Assembly (NCBI RefSeq): GCF_007748195.1
Contig: NZ_CP037920.1
Span: forward strand, 4,989,800-5,053,799
Length of the DNA: 64,000 nucleotides
Reading direction: 5' to 3'
From: Gimesia aquarii
GTDB lineage: Bacteria; Planctomycetota; Planctomycetia; Planctomycetales; Planctomycetaceae
Shown here in pieces: positions 1 through 9,029 of the stretch. The number at the start of each line of letters is the position of its first letter. Position 1 is the first letter of the stretch. A program made the translations under genes and the position numbers. The notes beneath the pieces are model-generated. The model worked only from the letters and a program-made list of their open reading frames with translations. It was not told the origin of the DNA and did not search any database.

Positions 1-19
1 TATCTCTACTAAAAAACAA

Positions 20-92
20 TGGAGACGACCGGGATCGAACCGGCAACCTCCGCCTTGCAAGGGCGGCGCTCTCCCAATTGAGCTACGTCCCC
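20..92 (-). tRNA. tRNA-Ala (anticodon TGC)
   Basis: Read on the minus strand this is a 73-nt cloverleaf: a 7-bp acceptor stem GGGGACG/CGTCTCC with discriminator A, the loop CTTGCAA with anticodon TGC (plus positions 57-59), and a TTCGATC T-loop. The acceptor stem holds a G3:U70 wobble, the identity element of alanine tRNAs. The 3' CCA is not encoded. It lies 92 nt downstream of tRNA-Ile on the same strand, the usual order inside a 16S-23S spacer. Confidence 0.97.
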
Positions 93-184
93 CAACAGAC
101 GCCAACAATACTATTGCCGGCAAACCTCAATCATGCAATATAAAATTACAAAATGAGAGAAGTTCCTCTTAAAGTTTAAGATAA

Positions 185-258
<74 letters not shown>

Positions 259-495
259 CAATAAGAGGACGCGTATTCTGTCCTCTCAAGTCCGTGCTGT
301 AAAGTCTCTTTCGGCACTAGTTTTACAAAAAATTACTTTTTCTTCACGGGATTTTGACACATCCCAGCTGATTAAGTTCACTGAAGCTCAAAACCCTTTT
401 TGCGAGAAATATCCCAACGGAAACCGTCACTAACCCGTAGTATCCTCCAGAAGGGTTTTACTAACGTTTTTTCTGTTCACTTGAGCCTTCAGACG

Positions 496-879
496 ATGTT
501 TGACCACTTATTTAAAATCTGTCTATCACTTATCTTAGTCACCAGTCTCATGGTGCCGATGAAATGGTGTTGTGCGGATAATGAACAACTAGAATCAGAT
601 TTCATCACCGCGAAACAGAACTGCTGCGTTCCAAAGACCAATCAAAATAAGCAGCCTCCCGCACCAATTAACCCCATAACTAATAACTGCGCATGCTGCG
701 ATACGAATGTCTTCACAAATGCAACGAAAGCGAAAATTGACTCACATAAGACACCCCTCTATTCCAGCAATTCTCAGTTGAAGACAATTCAGACTGAAAC
801 AAGACATGCTGTCGGTAACCACGGTCTTTCTGACCAGTCTCGGTCTTTGCATCTAATGCATTGCGTGTGGATTTGCTGA
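496..879 (+). CDS. Secreted cysteine-pair protein of unknown function
   Basis: A 127-residue protein of no family I recognise. The open frame reaches back to 400, but the ATG at 496 is preferred because it opens a clear signal peptide (MFDHLFKICLSLILVTSL). The mature part is polar and carries several Cys-Cys or near-paired cysteines (KWCCAD, QNCCVP, CACCDT) and ends CVWIC. It lies 81 bp upstream of, and co-directional with, a much more regular Cys-Cys repeat protein, so the two may be co-transcribed and act together outside the cytoplasm. A role in metal binding is only inference from the cysteine pairs. No convincing ribosome binding site is visible, and the start remains uncertain. Confidence 0.55.
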   Translation: MFDHLFKICLSLILVTSLMVPMKWCCADNEQLESDFITAKQNCCVPKTNQNKQPPAPINPITNNCACCDTNVFTNATKAKIDSHKTPLYSSNSQLKTIQTETRHAVGNHGLSDQSRSLHLMHCVWIC

Positions 880-960
880 TTCGTTGAAGTGGAATTTTAA
901 AACATTTCAACTACTTAAATCAGTTTTTTTAACTCATCAATTCACACGAGGAGTACTAAC

Positions 961-1266
961 ATGTTTTCAAAAGTAATGATTGCGAGCCTTTTATCAATCG
1001 GACTGGGAATGACAGCAGCAACAGCAAGCACTCAACCTGCGAGTCAAAACTGTTGCGACCTGAATCTGAAATGCTGTGAAGCAAATCTTGCATGCTGCCA
1101 AACAGATGCCAAACCGAATTGTTGCCAACAAAGTTTGGGCTGTTGTGAGCAGGCATTAGAATGTTGCATAGCAGAGAAAGAATGCTGTGAGACTCAGCGT
1201 TCCTGCTGTGAATCAGGTGCTAAGTGCTGCACAGTAGAGGCAGCAGAAAACAACATCCAAACGTAA
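961..1266 (+). CDS. Secreted Cys-Cys heptad-repeat protein, possible metal binder
   Basis: A 101-residue protein with an excellent GAGGAG ribosome binding site 7 nt before the ATG and a signal peptide ending near ATAS (residue 23). The mature chain contains nine Cys-Cys pairs starting at residues 31, 38, 45, 54, 61, 68, 75, 82 and 89. The spacing is exactly 7 except for one gap of 9. Residues between pairs are mostly small, Glu or Gln. If helical, the pairs would form one thiol-rich stripe, as in cysteine-lined metal-storage helices; if not, it would resemble a metallothionein. I know of no named family with this pattern, so copper, zinc or other thiophilic metal binding is inference. A strong terminator follows directly, and the upstream cysteine-pair gene is a probable partner. 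Confidence 0.85.
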   Translation: MFSKVMIASLLSIGLGMTAATASTQPASQNCCDLNLKCCEANLACCQTDAKPNCCQQSLGCCEQALECCIAEKECCETQRSCCESGAKCCTVEAAENNIQT

Positions 1267-1304
1267 GTTCCTGGACGAGATCGTTTAAATCGATCTCAAA
1301 ACTG

Positions 1305-1346
1305 ATCCCTTGTAGGCAGCGTGTGCGGTCTACAAGGGATTTTTTT
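1305..1346 (+). terminator. Rho-independent terminator of the cysteine-protein genes
   Basis: An 11-bp perfect stem (ATCCCTTGTAG at 1305-1315 with CTACAAGGGAT at 1330-1340) with a 14-nt loop is followed directly by six T residues (1341-1346). A second, weaker inverted repeat GAGATCG/CGATCTC (1277-1297) lies between the stop codon and this terminator. Confidence 0.9.
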
Positions 1347-1448
1347 CGAATCAGGTTAAGCTTTGGTGGTAACGGTCTAGTCACTTTGTAACTAACATGT
1401 CATAGCAACTGTAACCAACTAAGAAATTGGTGAAATCAACAAACACGT

Positions 1449-2393
1449 TTATTGAGCGCTTGCAACTTGTTTTCGGGCCATTTCATGAAATTGCTTCCAG
1501 GTAATGACTTCAATCTCCAGCTCTTTGACCTCTTTCATGACGTTAGGATCGGTAAAAACACGACGGTCTCCGTCACGCCTTGAGGAACTACTTGTGATAT
1601 TTTGCAATTCCTGATTGTCAAAGCCACAGTGAATAATGATCTGCGTTACCCCTGGCTTAAGATTGCGTAGCGTTTCCAAATAGGCATTTTTTCGCTTCTC
1701 ATAATCACGCTCGCCATAGAACTGAACTAATTCATCGAGTACGGGCAAACCATTCTTTTCAAGAACCGCTTTGAGCTCCAGCCCTTTCTTTGCAATCAAA
1801 CCGTATTTCTTGGGATCGAGATTTGCTACAAACAAAACTGGCAAGTCATACTCAATCCCCAGATTAACATACATTTCCAGTAAATCGGGGCGACTCACAA
1901 CGGCCCCCATATGAGTATCAAGGTGTGTCAGTGGCACGCCGAATTTTTTGGCACGTTCAATTTGAGCACGCAACTCTTTTTCAGCATCTTTCACATTCAC
2001 ATGCGCCACCACCTGACCCACATTGTCCCAAAGATAATTCTCTTTATCAAGCAGGCTGGGAACCTGATCGCGCGAAGCAACGGGACCCCAACGATAGTTT
2101 TTCCACTCGGAGTTCAGTGTGAGATGAATTCCGTAATCGAGATCGGGATGAGATTTCGCATACTGAGCAAACTCTTTAAACCAGGGACAGGGAACCATAA
2201 TACTTGCTGAAGAGACAATTCCCTTTTCCATTCCTTCAATCGTTCCACGATTCACAGAATGAGACATTCCTGCATCATCTGCATGAATAATCACATAACG
2301 CTTTTCATCCGGCTTTTTGTTTTCAGCCTGAACAGAAGTGGAATATGTCAGATAAATCAAAAACGATAAGTAGAGACACCATTGTCTTTTCAT
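1449..2393 (-). CDS. Secreted ChbG/YdjC-family carbohydrate deacetylase
   Basis: A 314-residue protein of the YdjC/ChbG/HpnK family, metal-dependent deacetylases that remove N-acetyl groups from small sugars such as chitooligosaccharides. Visible motifs are [10 protein letters not shown] near residues 35-44 (metal-binding aspartates), [10 protein letters not shown], and the second-half HLDTHMG with further metal-ligand histidines. An N-terminal hydrophobic segment ending in VQA indicates export, which is unusual for the cytoplasmic ChbG of enterobacteria but common in planctomycetes. The start MKRQW was chosen over an ATG four codons upstream because it directly precedes the signal peptide; neither has a clear ribosome binding site. 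The divergent neighbour is a sialate O-acetylesterase, so both probably deacylate environmental glycans. The exact substrate is not determinable. Confidence 0.88.
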   Translation of the reverse strand: MKRQWCLYLSFLIYLTYSTSVQAENKKPDEKRYVIIHADDAGMSHSVNRGTIEGMEKGIVSSASIMVPCPWFKEFAQYAKSHPDLDYGIHLTLNSEWKNYRWGPVASRDQVPSLLDKENYLWDNVGQVVAHVNVKDAEKELRAQIERAKKFGVPLTHLDTHMGAVVSRPDLLEMYVNLGIEYDLPVLFVANLDPKKYGLIAKKGLELKAVLEKNGLPVLDELVQFYGERDYEKRKNAYLETLRNLKPGVTQIIIHCGFDNQELQNITSSSSRRDGDRRVFTDPNVMKEVKELEIEVITWKQFHEMARKQVASAQ

Positions 2394-2549
2394 AATTTCA
2401 CACACCGATTTAAAAGAAATGAAAATGCAGATTTGATTCTTCGATTTGAAGAGAATCGCTTGAAAAATACCCTCACTGCGATCAAGCTATATCGAGAGAC
2501 ACCGATCAATTCGACTTCACTATTTTACTCATCCTGCAAGGAATCACAA

Positions 2550-4127
2550 ATGAATTGTCCCCCCACAAAACAACTTTTAGCAGCTTTGCTTATGCTGGCC
2601 AGTCTGAACATTTTAAATAACCGTCAGGCTCAAGCAGAGCTGAAACTTCCCGCCATTATCGGCGATCATATGGTTCTTCAACAAGGTCAGAAAAATCCAC
2701 TTTGGGGCTGGGCCGAGCCTGGTGAGAAGATCACCGTTTCTGTAAATGGCCAAACTCATACAACAACTGCTGATGCCAAAGGTAAATGGAAAGTCACGCT
2801 TGACCCTTTGAAAGTGGGTGGTCCTTATGAAATTACGATCAAAGGTAAAGAGTCTATCACGTTGAAAGATGTTCTCGCCGGTGAAGTCTGGATCTGCTCT
2901 GGTCAGTCTAATATGGCCTGGCCTGTTGCAGCATCAAATGATGCAGACCTTGAAATCATGACAGCCAACTACCCCAAAATCCGATTGATATCGGTACCTC
3001 AAGTCGGTACACAGGAACCACAGGACACATTTAATGGCAAGTGGGAACCCTGTACTCCCCAAACAGTCGCCAACTTTTCCGCTGTTGGCTACTTCTTCGG
3101 AAGACAACTCTATCAGACATTAAATGTTCCCATTGGACTGATTGATAATGCCTGGGGTGGTTCAGCGGCCGAAGCCTGGGTCAATCGTAAGCGATTGGAA
3201 GAAGAACCCGCTTTCAAAGGGCTAATGGAACGCTGGCAACAGACCGAGAAAAACTACGATCATGACAAATCTATGGCGGCTTACAATAAACGGTTGGATC
3301 AATGGAAGACAGCAGTTAAAAAAGCCAAGACTGCCGGCAAGCCTGTTCCCAGACGTCCGCGCCCTCCGCGTAACCCATTGACCGGCAATCAACGTCCCTC
3401 AAATATTTATAACGGCGTACTCCATCCTACAATTGGATATGGCATCAAAGGTGTCATCTGGTACCAGGGAGAATCTAATGCCAGCCGCGCCTATCAATAT
3501 CGCAAACTGTTCCCATTTATGATTCAGAACTGGCGTGATGAATGGAACCAGGGTGATTTCCCGTTCTACTGGGTCCAACTTGCTGACTTCCGTAGTGAAA
3601 AACCAGAACCAGCCGACAGCGATTGGGCTGAACTGCGCGAAGCACAGACGATGACAATGAGTAAACTCCCCAACACAGGAGAAGCTGTGATTATCGACCT
3701 GGGCGAAGCGATCGACATTCACCCAAAAAATAAGCTGGATGTTGGAAAACGACTGGCTCGCTGGGCGCTCGCTAAAGATTATGGCGTCAAAATTGTCTAC
3801 CGAAGCCCGCAATATAAATCGATGGAGGTTGAAGGTAACAAAGCCATCCTGACCTTCGATCATGTTGGTGGTGGTCTGGATCTCTTTGACATCAACACTC
3901 CCGTCGGATTTACAATCGCCGGAGCAGACAAGAAATTTGTGAATGCCAGTGCCAAGATTATTGGCAAGAATAAAATTGAAGTCTGGAGTGATGCGGTCGC
4001 GAAACCTGCTTCTGTCCGTTATGGCTGGGCTGACAACCCAATCCTGAATGTCCAGAACAAGGAAGGACTACCTCTAACCCCCTTCCGCACCGATGATTGG
4101 ACAGGGATTACTGCCGGAAAACACTAA
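2550..4127 (+). CDS. Secreted sialate O-acetylesterase (SGNH-type esterase)
   Basis: A 525-residue exported esterase of the sialate O-acetylesterase family (SASA, former DUF303), which removes O-acetyl groups from sialic acids or related acetylated glycans. The ATG at 2550 is preceded by AAGGA at 8-nt spacing and starts a signal peptide ending QAQA; the open frame further upstream looks non-coding. The nucleophile motif GQSNM has its serine at residue 120. The oxyanion block IWYQGESNA follows, and the C-terminal [12 protein letters not shown] supplies the Asp-x-His pair. A beta-sandwich region (residues 30-110) precedes the catalytic domain, as is usual in this family. A hairpin terminator follows the stop codon. 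Confidence 0.92.
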   Translation: MNCPPTKQLLAALLMLASLNILNNRQAQAELKLPAIIGDHMVLQQGQKNPLWGWAEPGEKITVSVNGQTHTTTADAKGKWKVTLDPLKVGGPYEITIKGKESITLKDVLAGEVWICSGQSNMAWPVAASNDADLEIMTANYPKIRLISVPQVGTQEPQDTFNGKWEPCTPQTVANFSAVGYFFGRQLYQTLNVPIGLIDNAWGGSAAEAWVNRKRLEEEPAFKGLMERWQQTEKNYDHDKSMAAYNKRLDQWKTAVKKAKTAGKPVPRRPRPPRNPLTGNQRPSNIYNGVLHPTIGYGIKGVIWYQGESNASRAYQYRKLFPFMIQNWRDEWNQGDFPFYWVQLADFRSEKPEPADSDWAELREAQTMTMSKLPNTGEAVIIDLGEAIDIHPKNKLDVGKRLARWALAKDYGVKIVYRSPQYKSMEVEGNKAILTFDHVGGGLDLFDINTPVGFTIAGADKKFVNASAKIIGKNKIEVWSDAVAKPASVRYGWADNPILNVQNKEGLPLTPFRTDDWTGITAGKH

Positions 4128-4152
4128 TCACTAAGCTGAAACGTAATGACTC

Positions 4153-4196
4153 AAGACGCCTGAGGGAGACTTTCTCTGAGGCGTCTTTGTTTTACT
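4153..4196 (+). terminator. Terminator after the sialate esterase gene
   Basis: The inverted repeat AAGACGCCT (4153-4161) and AGGCGTCTT (4179-4187) forms a 9-bp stem with a 17-nt loop. It is followed by a T-rich tract (TTTGTTTTACT) 26 nt after the stop codon of the esterase. Confidence 0.75.
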
Positions 4197-4200
4197 CTGT

Positions 4201-4955
4201 GTTCTCTGTTCAATTTGATTTCCCAACAATCCTATTCCATCTTTTCATTTAATACAAACATCATTCTTCTAACAAAAAGTGAGCCCCATTTCTGTTTCTT
4301 CTAGTTCAATTGAGTGCCACAAGATGATTGAGAGTGAAAATCTATTGACATCTCTATAGCTTTTAAAACTCATGACCATTCCTAAAAGTAAGGTCTATTT
4401 TTTCATGTTGACTCCGCCCTGCCTTTGTCGAAACTGCGCGATCTGCGTCGCGCGCGTGGGAGTTTTTTCTGCATAGTGAAACTTACTGTCCCTGTTGTCA
4501 TTATCACTAACAAAGCCCCTTGTTTTTTGAGCTTTTGAGAAGAAACCATATTACTACTTCTAGATTAACACCTATTCTTGGCTGTTATCAAACCGTTTCA
4601 AACCTTGATGAGAGGTCTTCAGATGAGATCATCATGGTATCGGAAGCAGTTCACACACCAATCACCTCTTGACCCAATAACGCCATTCACAATACTGCAA
4701 TGAAGTTTTAAGACATCCATTAAACTAAAACAAAGTAGACAAAGCACAAAGAAACCAGAGTATCAAATTGAAGCAATCCCCCATTTACAATAATCACAAT
4801 AGAGCTTTCCAAGTAGCCAGGGTGAACAACCACCACAAAGCAATTATGAATACCACTCAGAATTCTACTCGAAAGTCACGGTCTCACAGGAGATAAACAT
4901 CCGACAGTTGATACAAGAACAGTAGGAACCAAAGCAGTTAAGCGCTGATAAAAAA
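4201..4955. other. Long non-coding stretch with one structured element
   Basis: No convincing gene is visible in about 750 bases between the esterase and corA. The only structured spot is 4411-4468: ACTCC pairs with GGAGT around an inner 6-bp hairpin GCGCGA/TCGCGC (4436-4453), and six T residues follow directly (4463-4468). This resembles the end of a small RNA or a terminator on the plus strand. A TTGACA at 4345-4350 could be a -35 box, but no good -10 follows at the right distance. I do not recognise any known RNA family. Confidence 0.3.
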
Positions 4956-6026
4956 TCAGAGCCATTTCTTCTTTTTGAAAAAGAGAATTAAGCAGATCGG
5001 CACAGTAATGAAGACACCCCAGATTGCGGGATAACCCCACCTCCATTTCAATACCGGCATATTTTCAAAATTCATTCCATAGATCCCAGCGATGAAGCTG
5101 AGTGGTATGAAAATGGAAGCAAACAAAGTTAAGACCTTCATGACTTCATTCATTTTATTACTGACACTGGAAATATAGATATCCAGTAATCCAGACAACA
5201 TATCCCGGTAAGAATCTATGGTTTCTGTGATACGTAATGCATGGTCAAAAACATCTCTGAAATAGATACGTGTCTTCTCATGAATTAATTTCGTGTCACT
5301 CCTCAAAATTGAAGACAGTAATTCTCGCAATGGTGAAATTGATCTCCGTATGTCAATCAACTCTCGTTTGATCCGTTGAATCATCACCAGAGTTTCAGTC
5401 GTAGGCTCTGACAGTAATTCATCTTCAACCGAATCAATTTTCACATCAAGAGAATCCAGCAGCACAAAGTTCTGATCTACAATCGTATCTAAAATGGTAT
5501 AGGTTAAGTAATCTGTTCCCAGACTTCGAACTCGACCAGTGCTACTCCTGATACGTTGTATCAGGGGCAAAAACATGTCATCTTTTTTTTCTTTAAATGT
5601 GAAAACGATCTCATCAAATAGTAAAATGCTAATCTGTTCATGATTAACCGAGAAGCTATCATTATCAGTCTCAAGTGATAATCCTTTGAGAACAATATAG
5701 AGATAGTTGTCATACTCTTCGAATTTGGGTCTTTGGTGTGTATTCAGAATATCTTCGAGTACCAGTGGATGAATATGAAAATGCTGTCCAATCAACTCTG
5801 TTAATTCGACATTTTTTAATCCTTCAATATTAACCCAAGTGACTGTCTCTTTTTTTCTGAATTGAAGAAGTTCGTCTACAGATTGAATGCTCGATTCTTC
5901 TAAATGTTCATGATCATAATCAATGACTGAAATTCTGGATTCTGCTTCCAGAACATCACCAACATGTATGAGTGAACCAGGTGGCATTCCTAATTTTTCT
6001 GAAGCGTTGCTTAAAGAATCGGGCAT
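4956..6026 (-). CDS. corA: CorA-type magnesium/cobalt transporter
   Basis: A 356-residue CorA channel, which forms an inner-membrane pentamer for Mg2+ (and Co2+/Ni2+) uptake. The large N-terminal cytoplasmic domain contains the usual TWVNIEGL block and the long stalk helix. The C-terminus has two membrane helices joined by the signature loop YGMNFENMP (GMN selectivity motif) and ends in the basic tail FFKKKKWL. The ATG at 6026 (MPDSL) was chosen over an upstream TTG at 6059 in the same frame, which has no ribosome binding site. No operon partner is visible; the nearest gene on the same strand is the BLUF sensor 258 bp upstream. Confidence 0.94.
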   Translation of the reverse strand: MPDSLSNASEKLGMPPGSLIHVGDVLEAESRISVIDYDHEHLEESSIQSVDELLQFRKKETVTWVNIEGLKNVELTELIGQHFHIHPLVLEDILNTHQRPKFEEYDNYLYIVLKGLSLETDNDSFSVNHEQISILLFDEIVFTFKEKKDDMFLPLIQRIRSSTGRVRSLGTDYLTYTILDTIVDQNFVLLDSLDVKIDSVEDELLSEPTTETLVMIQRIKRELIDIRRSISPLRELLSSILRSDTKLIHEKTRIYFRDVFDHALRITETIDSYRDMLSGLLDIYISSVSNKMNEVMKVLTLFASIFIPLSFIAGIYGMNFENMPVLKWRWGYPAIWGVFITVPICLILFFKKKKWL

Positions 6027-6283
6027 GGACTTGCTCGTTGAACGTTTTAGATAGATCAATTACGTGCTAATACACAATGATGGTAGGTTCCAATAACTTT
6101 TGGAACTACTTGTAAGCAGAGACACACCAGCATCGAAACCGTATAAGCTTCGTAAGCTTCGCTTTTCAAGGCGATGATTATAATCAAAACGTTAAATCTG
6201 ATACTAGACGAGATTAAATTAACTAGCGTTTGACATGTTTCTCATCTAAAGGCAAGCATAATACAACGGAAAAGAATCACCGA

Positions 6284-6727
6284 TTAAACAGCCGATACCG
6301 GATTTTGTTTCAGATCAACAAAGATTTGCAATGCATATTTTGCTAATTTACTCTTTTGTTCAACCGAAGTGACTTCATGAAGTGACTTCATAAATTTTCT
6401 CAGCTTAAAAAAATCGAGTTCGGCCATTTCATCCAGATTATAAAACCCCATACCCCATTCTGAAAAATATCGCTCCGGAATATGACTCGATACGATCCGA
6501 TTGACTCGACTGTGCCGTTTGTCTTTTTGAATTTGGGTAAACAACGTCTCGACATCATTATATCCCCCCTCCAGAACCTGGAAGAAATGACCACGGTCAT
6601 AAACCAGCAATCCAGAAATGCCTTGATCAGCGTTGTTTTCTTGCGCTGTTTTTAAAATTTCCTGCAGGTCATCTTTTGACATCGGGTAGCTACTTTTGCT
6701 GACATAAATCAGTTGGTAGAGCTTCAT
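6284..6727 (-). CDS. Stand-alone BLUF-domain blue-light sensor
   Basis: A 147-residue protein consisting of one BLUF domain (residues 1-95) plus a short C-terminal helical tail. BLUF domains bind FAD and sense blue light through a hydrogen-bond switch. The key residues are all present at the expected spacing: Tyr8, Asn32, Gln50 and Trp91, equivalent to AppA Tyr21, Asn45, Gln63 and Trp104. AGGGAA lies 11 nt before the ATG. There is no fused output domain, so it must act through a partner protein, as in short cyanobacterial BLUF proteins of the PixD type. The partner cannot be identified from the neighbours (corA downstream, an RND pump upstream in the opposite direction). Confidence 0.93.
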   Translation of the reverse strand: MKLYQLIYVSKSSYPMSKDDLQEILKTAQENNADQGISGLLVYDRGHFFQVLEGGYNDVETLFTQIQKDKRHSRVNRIVSSHIPERYFSEWGMGFYNLDEMAELDFFKLRKFMKSLHEVTSVEQKSKLAKYALQIFVDLKQNPVSAV

Positions 6728-6825
6728 GGTAGATAGTTCCCTAAATAAGTAATGGTGAACTGTTCATAATTTGAGGATTTTCCTCCACCTGAAGAGTAGT
6801 GCAAACGCCTACATAACTATCGGTA

Positions 6826-7089
6826 TCAAAAGGAGGCAAAGACTTGACTGAGAGTCGAATTACTACTTTTTGAAGCAATTACTCGCTTAAATTGTGGGAT
6901 CATTTGCATCAATAAGATTACTGTCTTCTTAGCATATTTGATGCTTTTAACGATTGATGCTTCCAGACAGATATGTGTTTGTTCTATTTCCATCTTTCCG
7001 GTTGGCATATGTGAAGCAAAAATAATATAACCTGATCCACTTATCAAAATTTTGTGTGCGAACATACTAATAAGACGCAGGCAGAGCAC
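6826..7089 (-). CDS. Doubtful small open reading frame
   Basis: An 87-codon frame with no recognisable domain, signal peptide or ribosome binding site. A later methionine at residue 28 would give a 60-residue basic protein. It is listed because the 600 bases between the BLUF gene and the efflux operon contain nothing better. Cysteine and methionine use looks irregular, and it may well be non-coding or the remnant of a gene. Confidence 0.15.
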   Translation of the reverse strand: MLCLRLISMFAHKILISGSGYIIFASHMPTGKMEIEQTHICLEASIVKSIKYAKKTVILLMQMIPQFKRVIASKSSNSTLSQVFASF

Positions 7090-7334
7090 TCACAATTCAC
7101 AAGACGTAAGTCCATCACTTGTGAAACAAACTTTACCGCATAAATAGTTCTCGCTGTTTATCGCTACAAACTGTGCGTTTACAAATGTGACTCAGCAAAT
7201 ACCCAGCACAATTGCCCTGCTTTCTTAATTCAACAATAAAAATCTCGCATCGGCATGATTCCAGATTTATACTCGGTTTACGAATGGCAGTTGGCATCTT
7301 TTATGAGCAAAGAAAGACAGGACACACTTTTGAA

Positions 7335-9029
7335 ATGACTTTTGTAAATCAACCCAAAACTCATATACGTCGTTGCCTGGGGGCAATCGTTCTCTGCATG
7401 ATACTATCGACCTCCTGTAACAAGGCTCCCCAGAAAGAGTCTGCCCCGGCTCCGCTACCAGTAACAGTCTTTGATTTGCATGAAACCCGACCTAGCAGTT
7501 GGAATCGACTTACTGCCTCGATTGCATCCTGGAAAACGGAAAATGTTGGTTTTGAAGTAGCAGGTCGAGTGCAGTTTGTCGTGGAACCGGAAACCGATGT
7601 CTCGGGCGTTCTATATGGCAGCAATGCAATAAAAAATGAGCCCCCTGCCATACTCGCCCGACTTGATCCGACTCGCTATGAACTGGCTGTGGAAAGCGCA
7701 AAAGCTGCAGTCAATGCTGAGCTTCGACGTCAAGATGCTACGAAAGTGGAAATAGAACATGTGATTCCAGCCCAACTCCGGGCCGCTGAGGCAGAGCGTG
7801 TTTTAGCCGACGTTGAAATGACTCGAGCGAAACAACTGATTGCTTCCAAGGCAATTAGTAAATCAGAATATGACCGATATACAGCCTTACTCGCGGCAAA
7901 GACCGCATCAAAAGATCAACTCATTGGTCAGAAAGAACAGCGAAAAGCAGATTTGGCTTCGATTGAGGCAAATGTAAATCGACTCAAACAAGATCTCGCA
8001 GAGGCAAATCGTGACCTTAAAGATACAAGTCTGCTGTCGTCATACCCTGCCCAGGTCTCTCAGGTACATGCCATTCCAGGAGCATATGTTGAACGAGGTT
8101 CGCCTGTCTGTACCGTACAAATGATGGATCCCATGCGCGTTGATGTTGAGGTTTCAGCTCAAATGGCTCGAAACATACAACACGGTAACCGCTACCCTGT
8201 TTTTTTCAGACAAAGGGATGGCAAGGAAATCGAGTTGAGAGCGTTTGTCTATATGATCGACCCGACCGCCGATCCCGAAACCAGAACGTTTACCGTGACC
8301 CTGTTTGTACGCAACAAAAAAACCAAAGCTGAAGCTCCCCCAGAACTCAAAGGGGTTCCCTTTGCCCGTACTGACAGTATCTTTCAAATAGTGCGCGGGC
8401 TGGGAAACCAAAATAACAATCGAAGATATACCCCAGAGAGTGCCATTCAGAAAGATAATCAAGGATTGTTTCTTTACAAAATTCAAAACCGAAAGGCCAC
8501 GAAACTGGGTCGAACGAATCCCATTCTCAAAGTAGAAAAAATGAGAGTCAAACTTGGTGAAGCACAAATCAAGATGCTGGGGCTTCTGACCTTTCAGGAA
8601 GTAGAGTTGATCACTCCTAATGAAGTCGATTTAGACACTGCGTTATTCACAGGGCCGATTACCGTTCCTTCACAGAAGGGAGTTATTTGGGATGGAAAAA
8701 CCGTGTTAGAGGATCGTCGCCGCTGGCAGCTTCGCCCCGGCGATCTTGTCTCAGTGGAATTAGGTGTAGAAACACTGCCGGGATTTTATGTTCCCTTGAA
8801 TTCCATCCGAATTGAGGGAAACCGAAAGTTTTTATTTAAGGTCAATCCTGATAAGAAAATACGGAAGGTCGAAATTGCCACGTTCGAAAATGTTGGCAAA
8901 TTGATTCGTATCAAAGCAACAGGAAATACGAAATTAGATGCAGGAAGTCGTGTGGTTTTGGGACAAGCCCATTTTTTGAAAGACGGTGAAGCGGTCAACA
9001 TCGTTGAAGAAGTCGAGGTGCGTCCATGA
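7335..9029 (+). CDS. RND efflux periplasmic adaptor (membrane fusion lipoprotein)
   Basis: A 564-residue adaptor of the HlyD/AcrA class that links an inner-membrane RND pump to an outer-membrane channel. The start at 7335 gives a lipoprotein signal with lipobox ILSTSC (Cys about residue 28); upstream in-frame starts would bury it. The lipoyl/barrel-sandwich half begins at WKTENVGFEVAGRV. A long coiled-coil hairpin follows (about residues 100-215, rich in Ala, Glu and Lys), then the second lipoyl half SQVHAIPGAYVERG and a beta-barrel. At over 560 residues it is larger than AcrA (about 400), with the extra length after the beta-barrel. It overlaps the pump gene by 4 bp (ATGA). No TolC-like channel gene is present. 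Confidence 0.9.
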   Translation: MTFVNQPKTHIRRCLGAIVLCMILSTSCNKAPQKESAPAPLPVTVFDLHETRPSSWNRLTASIASWKTENVGFEVAGRVQFVVEPETDVSGVLYGSNAIKNEPPAILARLDPTRYELAVESAKAAVNAELRRQDATKVEIEHVIPAQLRAAEAERVLADVEMTRAKQLIASKAISKSEYDRYTALLAAKTASKDQLIGQKEQRKADLASIEANVNRLKQDLAEANRDLKDTSLLSSYPAQVSQVHAIPGAYVERGSPVCTVQMMDPMRVDVEVSAQMARNIQHGNRYPVFFRQRDGKEIELRAFVYMIDPTADPETRTFTVTLFVRNKKTKAEAPPELKGVPFARTDSIFQIVRGLGNQNNNRRYTPESAIQKDNQGLFLYKIQNRKATKLGRTNPILKVEKMRVKLGEAQIKMLGLLTFQEVELITPNEVDLDTALFTGPITVPSQKGVIWDGKTVLEDRRRWQLRPGDLVSVELGVETLPGFYVPLNSIRIEGNRKFLFKVNPDKKIRKVEIATFENVGKLIRIKATGNTKLDAGSRVVLGQAHFLKDGEAVNIVEEVEVRP

